This document shows, in pieces, positions 41,320-49,000 of a stretch of 64,000 nt of DNA. A model generated the notes under the pieces. The model worked only from the letters and a program-made list of their open reading frames with translations. It ran no database searches and was not told the DNA's origin. Source of the stretch: Prevotella sp. (lineage in GTDB: Bacteria > Bacillota > Clostridia > Oscillospirales > Ruminococcaceae); the NCBI GenBank assembly GCA_023663025.1, contig JAMPIC010000008.1, positions 1 to 64,000 on the forward strand, read 5' to 3'. The position numbers and the translations under genes are program-made. How positions within the stretch are numbered: position 1 is the first letter of the stretch; each line of letters starts with the position of its first letter.

Positions 41320-41816
41320 TCAGTCGTCGTCTTTCATCATCTTTTCAAGCGCCCGCATATTCCTCCGTGCGCACAGGCACTCCGTCAGCATCATAGATAC
41401 CGCAAGCTCTATGAGAACGAAAAACGTTACCGTCGTTCCGCTCCAATGGCAGACAAGCGCGGCTATGAATACCGCCCCGATAAATCCCATAAGCGCGATT
41501 GCGCATATAAGGCTGCCTTTTTAGCCATTGCGGCGGCGTACCGGGGGTTCATAACCCCCTTTTTGGAAACGCCCAGCGAATACTCCAGACGGAACAGCAG
41601 CGCCAGCACGCAGAATATAAATCCCGCCGCCGTTAAAGCGATATTGTCGGTCGCGTTGCCCCACCAAGCCGCGTTCAGCGAGACGGCAAAAGACACCGCC
41701 CAATAATTCCGCATAAGCTTATAGGCGATTTTGTAATTCTCCGCCTGCTGCATTTCGTCAAAGTCCTTTTCGTTGAACAGGCTGTCGCTTTCGTCGTACA
41801 TATTGTTATTCTGCAT
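41320..41816 (-). pseudogene. sixth paralog of the DEMQ membrane-protein array, frameshifted
   Basis: Read in one frame from the ATG at 41816 it starts QNNNMYDESDSLFNEKDFDEMQQAENYKIAYKL, like its neighbours, and runs to AAAMAKKA before an early stop at 41463. The family C-terminal half continues in the -1 frame: KGSLICAIALMGF ... ECLCARRNMRALEKMMKDDD, ending at 41320. The switch lies at AAAAA (41518-41522 as T on the plus strand); one more A restores a full-length protein of about 165 residues. This is either a real mutation, a sequencing error, or -1 slippage at an A-AAG site. It alone ends in DDD instead of EEE, and no gene follows it. Confidence 0.75.
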
Positions 41817-41818
41817 AA

Positions 41819-42322
41819 TCATTCCTCCTCGTTATCGTCTTTCAGCATTTTTTCAAGGACTTGCTGATTTTTCCTCGCGCAAAACCAGTTGCCTATGTAC
41901 ATAGCTCCCAAATTTAACCACATACAAGCGGCGGAAAAGTCTGTATCCTTTATTAAATATTTGTATACCCACCCCAATTCAAGTAAAATTAACGGTATAA
42001 GCCACAGTATGTTTGACCAGGATTTTGAGAATTTAGCGTTCATCAATCCCTCGGAGGCTAATTGAGCAAGATAGACAATATAGAAAACCGTGCCTATTGT
42101 CAGAAGTCCCCCGCCGATATACATAAAAACGTCGTTTTCAAGATCTGCGGCAACCATACTTATCGCGAAAGCGGCGGCGTACTGCACCCAAAAAAGCGCG
42201 CGGAAAAGCTTAAAGCCTATTTTGTATTTTTTGGCAAGATACATTTCGTCAAGACCCTTTTCGCTGAACATATCGTTGTAAGCCATTTTTTCCTCGGGGA
42301 CGTTATAATCGTTGTTTGCCAT
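41819..42322 (-). CDS. DEMQ-array membrane protein, paralog 5
   Basis: 167 residues. Cytosolic N-terminus with FSEKGLDEMYLAKKYKIGFKL (the motif reads DEMY here), four membrane helices (about 44-60, 64-84, 110-128, 134-152) and the tail WFCARKNQQVLEKMLKDDNEEE. Two bases separate the upstream stop from this ATG; the ribosome site GAGGAGGA is formed by the Glu codons of paralog 4. No catalytic motif. Probably a small membrane sensor or immunity-like protein of an unknown system. Confidence 0.75.
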   Translation of the reverse strand: MANNDYNVPEEKMAYNDMFSEKGLDEMYLAKKYKIGFKLFRALFWVQYAAAFAISMVAADLENDVFMYIGGGLLTIGTVFYIVYLAQLASEGLMNAKFSKSWSNILWLIPLILLELGWVYKYLIKDTDFSAACMWLNLGAMYIGNWFCARKNQQVLEKMLKDDNEEE

Positions 42323-42324
42323 AG

Positions 42325-42843
42325 TTATTCCTCCTCGTTTTCGTCTTTCAGCATTTTTTCAAGGACTTTCATATTCTTTCTCGCGCACAGGTGATTGCCC
42401 AGATACATCAGGGAAAAATTCAGCCAAATAACGATCACGCCGATTTCGGTGTCCTTTTTGATAAAAAGCACAAGCAGCCACATCGCGAGCATAAGCAGCG
42501 GGTAAACCAAATTGTATTTTTTGGACATAGTTTCCGCGAATTTTGCGTTCAGCGCGCCCTTTGCCGAAACCCTTGCCGCGTAAGCAAGATTAAAAGCCGT
42601 ACACAAAAACATCAGCCCCGCGCTTATAAACGTAAACGGCGTACTTTCAAGCGCTGCCGCCGCCGTAAGCATCAGCGCGGAAAACAAATATATTACCCAG
42701 AAAAACGCGCGGAACATCTTAAAGCCCGTTTCGCGGTTGACCGCTTTCTGCATTTCGTCAAAGCTGTTCTCGCTGAACAGACCTCCCACGCCGTTTTCGG
42801 GCAGCATTTTATCGTATGTATCTTTATTATTCTTGTTTGTCAT
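42325..42843 (-). CDS. DEMQ-array membrane protein, paralog 4
   Basis: 172 residues. FSENSFDEMQKAVNRETGFKMFRAFFWVIYL at the cytosolic start, four helices, a basic loop after helix 2 (GALNAKFAETMSKKYN) and the tail LCARKNMKVLEKMLKDENEEE. Closest in sequence to paralog 3, suggesting recent duplication. The last codons GAG-GAG-GAA serve as ribosome site for paralog 5. Confidence 0.75.
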   Translation of the reverse strand: MTNKNNKDTYDKMLPENGVGGLFSENSFDEMQKAVNRETGFKMFRAFFWVIYLFSALMLTAAAALESTPFTFISAGLMFLCTAFNLAYAARVSAKGALNAKFAETMSKKYNLVYPLLMLAMWLLVLFIKKDTEIGVIVIWLNFSLMYLGNHLCARKNMKVLEKMLKDENEEE

Positions 42844-42845
42844 AG

Positions 42846-43358
42846 CTATTCCTCCTCGTTTTCCTTCAGCATTTTTTCAAGGACTTTCATATTCCGCCTT
42901 GAGCAAATATGAATGCCGATGTATATAACGCTCAGTATTATCCACATTCCCGCGGTTTCGAGCTGTACGTTTCCGCAAACCAGCATAATCAGCCACAATG
43001 TCAGAACAATTATGCCGCTTACCAGATAGGACTTTTTCGCCGCCTGCGCCGCGAATTTGGGGTTCATAACCCCCGCCGCCGAGGCTTTTGCCGCGTACAG
43101 AAGATAAAACGCCGTACACAAAACCAAAACGCCGAACCCGACAGCCGTAAACAGCGTGTTTTCAACGCCCACCGCCGTCAGCATAATTCCCATTGAAACG
43201 ATATACATTATCCAAAAGAACGCGCGGAAAAGTTTAAAGCCTATTTCATAATTTTTGGCTTTCTGCATTTCGTCAAAGCCGCTCTCGCTGAACAGGTCGC
43301 CGTAAGTTGTGCCGCTTATAAGTTTATCATAGGTATCTTTATTATTCTTGTTTGACAT
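42846..43358 (-). CDS. DEMQ-array membrane protein, paralog 3
   Basis: 170 residues. Begins SNKNNKDTYDK, almost identical to paralog 4, then FSESGFDEMQKAKNYEIGFKLFRAFFW. Four membrane helices, loop GVMNPKFAAQAAKKSY between helices 2 and 3, tail ICSRRNMKVLEKMLKENEEE. Same two-base junctions on both sides. Confidence 0.75.
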   Translation of the reverse strand: MSNKNNKDTYDKLISGTTYGDLFSESGFDEMQKAKNYEIGFKLFRAFFWIMYIVSMGIMLTAVGVENTLFTAVGFGVLVLCTAFYLLYAAKASAAGVMNPKFAAQAAKKSYLVSGIIVLTLWLIMLVCGNVQLETAGMWIILSVIYIGIHICSRRNMKVLEKMLKENEEE

Positions 43359-43360
43359 AG

Positions 43361-43870
43361 TTATTCCTCCTCGTTATCTTCATCGGTTTCGCCGTCCAAG
43401 GCTTTAAAGTTCCGCTTGCCGCAGATGTGGGAAACAACAGCGTTCGCAATAGCAGCGGCGGTGAGTATTATTATCGTTACCGTGGGCGGGTCGAATTTAA
43501 ACTCGTCGTCCGCAAAAAATCTCGTCAAAAGCGGTAACGCAACAAACAGTATGATAATGACACTGCCCTTGCCCTCCCACATTGTGGCGGTAATGCCGTT
43601 AATCGCGCCGTGCTTTGACGCCATAATGCTGTAGGCGTTCGAGCATACCACCGCAAGCAGGAAGTAGCTTGCCGCAACGTATTCGGCGGGAAACTGAAGT
43701 CCCGTAAGAGTGGGCAGACCCAGCCACACGCAGGAGAGAACCGCCGCCCCGTAAAAAAGAGCCTTAAAGCATTTTGACATAATTTTGTTCTGAACGGCAA
43801 TCTGCCGCTCGTCCATTCCGTAGTCGCTGAAAGCGTCCACATAGTTTCTTTCTCTTGATTTGTTTGACAT
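43361..43870 (-). CDS. DEMQ-array membrane protein, paralog 2 (DERQ variant)
   Basis: 169 residues from the ATG two bases after the previous stop; an open frame extends further upstream into paralog 1 but has no start signal. N-terminus SNKSRERNYVDAFSDYGMDERQIAVQNKI, where DERQ replaces DEMQ. Four helices, loop SKHGAINGITATMWEGKG, tail ICGKRNFKALDGETDEDNEEE. More diverged than paralogs 3-6. Confidence 0.75.
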   Translation of the reverse strand: MSNKSRERNYVDAFSDYGMDERQIAVQNKIMSKCFKALFYGAAVLSCVWLGLPTLTGLQFPAEYVAASYFLLAVVCSNAYSIMASKHGAINGITATMWEGKGSVIIILFVALPLLTRFFADDEFKFDPPTVTIIILTAAAIANAVVSHICGKRNFKALDGETDEDNEEE

Positions 43871-43872
43871 AG

Positions 43873-44403
43873 TTATTCCTCCTCGTTTTCGCCATCGGCG
43901 GCAATTCCGTCGCGGACTTTTTGATTGAGCTTTACGCTGTACACATTTATTATGTAGTACAGCCAAGCCATACCGCACCACACCGCGAAAAATGTTAGGT
44001 ATGTATCGTCGCCTTTGCCGAAAAGATGCGATATTATCGGACTTGCCGGGATATATAAATTCATAAAGCCGAGTAAGTCCATTAACCCTTTTCCGCCCTT
44101 TTGAAACGACGAAAACGAGTCCAGCACGCCCTTGTCAGCGGCTCGCAAATGATAAAGCGACAGGCAGAAGTACATTATGCCGTACTGTACCAAAAGCATA
44201 ATCTGTATCGACGGCGGTATTGCCCAAGAGGGGTCTTCCGTACCGACAAAAATAAACATTGTAAAAATCATCGAAAGTGAATTAAGCACATACCAAAGCC
44301 GCAGGGATTTATGCTCCAGTTCAAAACTGACCGTTTTCTGCATTTCGTCCGCAACCACGGGTTCGTCGTAATCAACAAAATCTTTTTTATTTGTGTTCGC
44401 CAT
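43873..44403 (-). CDS. DEMQ-array membrane protein, paralog 1
   Basis: 176 residues. ATG preceded by AAAGGAAG. N-terminus NTNKKDFVDYDEPVVADEMQKTVSFELEHKSLRLW keeps the DEMQ motif; four hydrophobic helices follow and the tail is VRDGIAADGENEEE. It is the most diverged member and the first after the XRE regulator, from which it is separated by a 49-base spacer made largely of CAACTTT-type simple repeats. Confidence 0.7.
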   Translation of the reverse strand: MANTNKKDFVDYDEPVVADEMQKTVSFELEHKSLRLWYVLNSLSMIFTMFIFVGTEDPSWAIPPSIQIMLLVQYGIMYFCLSLYHLRAADKGVLDSFSSFQKGGKGLMDLLGFMNLYIPASPIISHLFGKGDDTYLTFFAVWCGMAWLYYIINVYSVKLNQKVRDGIAADGENEEE

Positions 44404-44452
44404 AAAAATCTTCCTTTCCAAATTTTAACTATCAACTGTACACTTTCAACTT

Positions 44453-44662
44453 TCAACTGTCAACCCAGCCGTCCCAGAAAACCTCGTCAAGGGTTTTGCC
44501 CAAAGCCCTGCAAATCGAAATGCAGAGGTTCAGAGTGGGGTTGTAATCGCCCTTTTCGATAGCGTTTATCGTCTGGCGGGAAACCCCCACCTTTTCCGCC
44601 AAAGCCTGCTGTGACATATCCATAGCCGCCCTTGCGGATTTTAATTTTAAATTTTTTGCCAC
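44453..44662 (-). CDS. small XRE-family transcriptional regulator
   Basis: 69 residues: a lone Cro/C1-type helix-turn-helix (SQQALAEKVGVSRQTINAIEKGDYNP) with the tail ALGKTLDEVFWDGWVDS. GTG start after GAGGG. Stand-alone regulators of this size usually head operons of small membrane proteins and repress their own promoter. The last codons lie in a simple-repeat tract (TCAACTG type), so the C-terminus may be variable. First gene of the array operon. Confidence 0.88.
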   Translation of the reverse strand: MAKNLKLKSARAAMDMSQQALAEKVGVSRQTINAIEKGDYNPTLNLCISICRALGKTLDEVFWDGWVDS

Positions 44663-44684
44663 CTTATCCCTCTTTTCAAAAATT

Positions 44685-44735
44685 CCGTAGGGGACGGGTT
44701 TCCCGTCCCGCGGGCGGGGAGACCCCGCCCCTGCA
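44685..44735. repeat. GC-rich double-palindrome repeat, copy 3 (inverted)
   Basis: CCGTAGGGGACGGGTTTCCC on the left and GGGGAGACCCCGCCCCTGCA on the right: the reverse complement of copies 1 and 2. It lies in the leader of the XRE gene, between promoter and start codon, so it would form two strong hairpins in the mRNA. Confidence 0.8.
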
Positions 44736-44761
44736 AAAGGTTTTATTTTTCTGCTGTACTA

Positions 44762-44790
44762 ATAATATCACGCGTTTTACATTTTGTCAA
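44762..44790 (-). promoter_or_regulatory. promoter of the XRE-DEMQ array operon
   Basis: On the minus strand TTGACA (44790-44785), 17-base spacer, TATTAT (44767-44762). TTTTACA occurs twice nearby (44775-44781 and 44798-44804), a possible operator for the small XRE protein. Confidence 0.75.
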
Positions 44791-44931
44791 GTATATTTTA
44801 CAAAAAGATTTAAATTCTTTACAAAATGTCGTGCAAGACGGTTCCTAAAACCGCCCGGAGCGTTTCAATAAAACATTTTCGCCGCCGCTTTCGGACGGAC
44901 GTGAAAAATTGTCCGCATTTGTGTAAAATGC

Positions 44932-44960
44932 TTGACTTTTTTTGATTATTGTGTTAATAT
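44932..44960 (+). promoter_or_regulatory. promoter of the hemerythrin gene
   Basis: TTGACT (44932-44937), 17-base spacer, TAATAT (44955-44960). The expected start of transcription near 44967 is only a few bases before the first ATG. Confidence 0.7.
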
Positions 44961-44970
44961 TATGTAAATA

Positions 44971-45894
44971 ATGCGGAAAGGAATGATCTTTACGGAACAG
45001 GCACTTTTTGAATGGAGCGAGGACTACTGCATAGGCGTAAAGTCTATAGACGACGCTCACAAGCAGCTTTTTTCAATCGTAAGCCGTATCATAAGGAATT
45101 TTATGGACAATAACTTTGAAAAGAACAAAATGACCTGCATCGAAGCCATAAAATACCTTAAAAGCTACACCATAAAGCATTTTGCCGATGAAGAGGCGTA
45201 TCAGCTTTCAATAGGCTATTCCGGATACAAAATGCATAAAAAAATACACGACAATATGCGCGACGTGGTCGTTCCCGCCCTTGAAAGAGACGTTACCGCA
45301 AGCGGCTACTCCATGGAATCGATGGAGCATTTTGTGGGAGCCTGCGCGGGCTGGCTGATGGCGCACGTTATGGTCGAGGATCAGGCTATCACGGGAAAAA
45401 CCCAAAGCAGATGGAAGCAAAATCCCGACGACGACGGCGCGGACATACTGGAGCATATCGTAAGGGACGTGACGGGCGGACTTATCCAGACCCCAGCCAC
45501 GCTCGTCAGCAAGAATTACACAGGCTACGAGCTGAACAAGCTGTTCTGCTACAGCGAGGATTTCACGGACAGGTTCGGGACGGTCTATACCGTGACGAAC
45601 GCCATCGAGGAGGTCATGGTGGAGAACGTGGTGTCGAAGATCATGAACAAGAGCGTCTTTGAGCTGATAGAGGTAATGCAGTCCATGATCGAGGAGATCA
45701 CCAGGTCGCTCAACATAAAGATAATGGAGGCGTTTCTTTCCGAGCCGCTAAAAAGCACAGCCGGCAGATTTGTCAAAAGCAAGGACTTTTACGCGGGTTT
45801 CGAGAAGGTGTGCCCCGATTACAGCCTGCTGTTCCGCACGATGTACGGCTACATGGCTTTCTGCGTGACAAAAAAGCCGGTCGTTCAGCTCTGA
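44971..45894 (+). CDS. bacteriohemerythrin with an additional C-terminal domain
   Basis: 307 residues. The first about 150 form a hemerythrin four-helix bundle with all iron ligands: His30, His70-x3-Glu74, His89-x3-His93 and His132-x4-Asp137; it should bind a di-iron centre and O2. The remaining about 150 residues (from NPDDDGADILEHIVRDVTG) form a separate unassigned alpha/beta domain with the segments ENVVSKIMNKSVFELIEVMQ and CVTKKPVVQL. It is vaguely like CheX-type chemotaxis phosphatases, but I would not assign it. The start is ambiguous: ATG 44971 is nearly leaderless and ATG 44983 abuts AAAGGA. Confidence 0.85.
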   Translation: MRKGMIFTEQALFEWSEDYCIGVKSIDDAHKQLFSIVSRIIRNFMDNNFEKNKMTCIEAIKYLKSYTIKHFADEEAYQLSIGYSGYKMHKKIHDNMRDVVVPALERDVTASGYSMESMEHFVGACAGWLMAHVMVEDQAITGKTQSRWKQNPDDDGADILEHIVRDVTGGLIQTPATLVSKNYTGYELNKLFCYSEDFTDRFGTVYTVTNAIEEVMVENVVSKIMNKSVFELIEVMQSMIEEITRSLNIKIMEAFLSEPLKSTAGRFVKSKDFYAGFEKVCPDYSLLFRTMYGYMAFCVTKKPVVQL

Positions 45895-45905
45895 TGTACA
45901 TATCA

Positions 45906-45931
45906 AAGGCGGCGTTTGCTTTCGCCGCCTT
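45906..45931 (+). terminator. hairpin after the hemerythrin gene
   Basis: AAGGCGGCG (45906-45914) pairs with CGCCGCCTT (45923-45931). No T-run follows, so termination strength is uncertain. Confidence 0.5.
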
Positions 45932-46005
45932 AAATATTTGGATATTCCGCACAGTTTTCGGGAGAACGGACAGGCAAAATTTTTGGGATTTTGCGCCGCG
46001 GAGTA

Positions 46006-46034
46006 TTGACATTACGGGGCAAAAATGCTATAAT
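46006..46034 (+). promoter_or_regulatory. consensus promoter of the large surface protein
   Basis: TTGACA (46006-46011), 17-base spacer, TATAAT (46029-46034). The spacer CGGGGC-A-rich block resembles that of the promoter at 50302. Confidence 0.85.
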
Positions 46035-46090
46035 ATTATCCTGAAGATTTACTTCAAAATCAAAGAACAAAAATAAGGGGAGGATTTTTT

Positions 46091-49000
46091 ATGAACTTTA
46101 CCAAACGCGTAGGAGCGGCGGTTACCGCCTCCGCGCTTGCGCTGGGACTGTTTGCGGCTCCGCTGGACGGTGTGCCGCTTTTGCCGGGCGCGGCTGTCAG
46201 CGCGGCGGAAAAGACAAATGCCGTTTCCGACATAACGCTGCCGACAGTAACTTTCACGGCGGACAGTCTGCCCGACAATGCGGAGCTTGAAGAAATGTAC
46301 CTTGATAAGCTGTTTTACGGCAACGATGGGATTGCATTGCTTGCCGATTTCGGCAAAGACAGCCTGACGGGTACGGCTCTTAGTGTCTATACTCAGCTCA
46401 GAACAGGGATCGAAAAAATAGCTAACGGCGATGTAACAAGCACAAAGATCGAAATTACTATTAATTATGATACTTTTTCAGACGATTTTTCAGCTGCTTT
46501 GAACTGTTTGCTTGTGGATCTTCCTGCAAGCTTTTACTGGTATGACAAAACTGCGTTACTTTCTTTTTCATTTTCAGGAAGCACCGCTACAGTACCGTTT
46601 CCTGTTTCTCAGGACTACAAGGGAAATGCCGATTTTACTGTAGATACCGCAGAAATCAGCGCCGCAAAAACCGCTGTTGCCAAAGCGCAGAGTATTGCAA
46701 ACAAGTATACAGGCAAAAGCGATTATGAGAAAATTCGCGGCTACTGCAAAGAAATATGCGCTCTTACTTCTTACAACGACGAAGCGAATCAAAAGAAAAC
46801 TCCTCAGAATTACGGCGGGATCAATCCTTGGCAGCTCGTTTGGGTATTTGACGACGACGCTTCCACTGAGGTTGTCTGCGAAGGATATTCAAAGGCGTTC
46901 CAGTATCTGTGCGACCTTGGCGGCATTGAGTGCTACACTGTAACTGGCAATACGAGCAGTGGCAACGGCGCAGGTGCTCATATGTGGAATGTCGTTGTGC
47001 TCGATGGTAAAAGCTACCTTGTCGACATTACAAACTGCGACGGAGAAGAGGGTGCATCTACTGTATCTATCGGTTATCCCGATCTGCTGCTTTTGAAAGG
47101 AGCAAACCAAAGCACCGGAAACGACTGTTCTTTTACAGGTCTCGTTGGCGGAAGCAGTTTGCAGTATACATATGATCCCGAAACACTCTCTCTTTACGGT
47201 TCAGCGGGTATCCTTGAGGTTTCCACCGAGGACTACACGCCCGGCGCGGCTAAGCCTGTTCTTGCGCTTTCCAAGGAAACGGAAACCGTGGAAAAGGGAA
47301 AGACGGTTACAATTACGGGTACGTCCGAGAGTATAGCTTCCGGCGACAAGCTGTCGGTAACAAGCTCCACACCCGCTGCCGCAACCGCGGAAATTAAGAA
47401 TTTCAACGCAGTGACAGGCGCGTTCGATGTTGTCGTAACCGGCGTTGACGTAGGCGAGACGGAAATTACGGTTACCTATACCGACGACGAAAAGGTAAAT
47501 GCAAGCTGTACCGTAACGGTTACAAAAGCTCCGTGTGAAACTCATACATGGGGTGAGTGGACAAGCAGCGCAGACGGTCACTCACACAAATGCTCGGTGT
47601 GCAATGCGGAAGAGACTGAAGATCATACCGGAGAATTAAAAAGCGACACCGCAGTTGATGCAACTTGTATCAAAGAGGGCAAGAAAGCAGATACGGTTTG
47701 CTCCGTATGCGATTACGTTATTAAAGATGGCGAAGTAATACCGGCTCTCGGACATGACATGAAAGAAGTTGCCAACAGCGCAAAAGAACCCACTTGCCTC
47801 GAAGATGGCAAAGAAGCTGATAAAGAATGCTCCAGATGTGACGAAAGGGAAACCGGTGCGGTTATCAAAACCAAGGGACATACTCCCGGCACGCCTGTTC
47901 AGGAAAACATAAAAGACGCTACCTGCACAGTTGCAGGCTCTTATGACAAGGTAACATACTGCACAGTCTGCAAAGAAAAAATTAAAACAGAGCATGTAGA
48001 CGGTGAAAAGCTTGATCACGAACTGGAAGAAGTTCCCGGAAGCGCGAAAGACCCCACTTGCGCCGAAGAGGGAAAGAAAGCCGACAAAAAGTGCAAAAAC
48101 TGCAACTATACCGAACCGGGCGAGGTTATTCCCGCCACGAAAAATCATACCCCCGGCGAACCCGTCCGCGAGGTCGTAAAGTCGGCAACCTGCACCGAAG
48201 AGGGTTCTTACAACGAAGTTATCAAGTGCAGCGTTTGCGGCAAGATATTGGAGACAACTACCGGGGTTATCGAAAAGTTAGATCACACCCCCGGCGAAGC
48301 GGCAAAGGAAAAGGAAGTTGCCGCTACATGTACCAAAGACGGTTCTTACGATATGGTTGTAAGATGTACGGTGTGCGAAACGGAGATTTCCTCCGAACAA
48401 ACCGTTGTTCCCGCAGCGGGACATGATTTCACCATGAAGAGCAGCAGCAGCACCCATTGGCAGGAATGCACCAAGTGCGGCGAAAAGTTCGGCGAAGAAG
48501 CTCACAACAAGAACAACTGCGCCGTAACGCCCGCAACCGCAGATACCGAAGGCTCAAGAGTTTACTCCTGCTCGGTCTGCGGCACAGAGGTCAGAACAGA
48601 GACTATACCCAAGATTGAGGAAGGTCATAAGCACAATTACACAGTACAAAATTCCGACAGCACAAGCCATTGGAACGAATGCGAGTGCGGCGATAAAGAT
48701 CTTGACAGCGTAACAGCGCACAATGAGGGAGAACCGTCCGAGACGGTACAGACCGCTCCCACCTGCAAGAGCGACGGAGTTAAGATCGTTACGGTAGAAT
48801 GCAGCGACTGTCACAGAGTAATAAGCACAACCGCCGTGATGATCACCGAAAGACCCGGTCACACTCCCGGCGCGGAGTATGGCAAGGATTCCGAAAAGCA
48901 CTGGCAGACATGTACGGTATGCGATGCAAGAATAAACGAAGAAAACCATATTGCGGGTCCTGCGGCTACAGAGGAAACTCCTCAGACATGTACGGTATGC

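Noticed and set aside
26234..44735. GC-rich repeats as insertion-sequence ends
   Set aside because: No transposase between or beside any copies and no target-site duplication seen; they look like REP-type palindromes.
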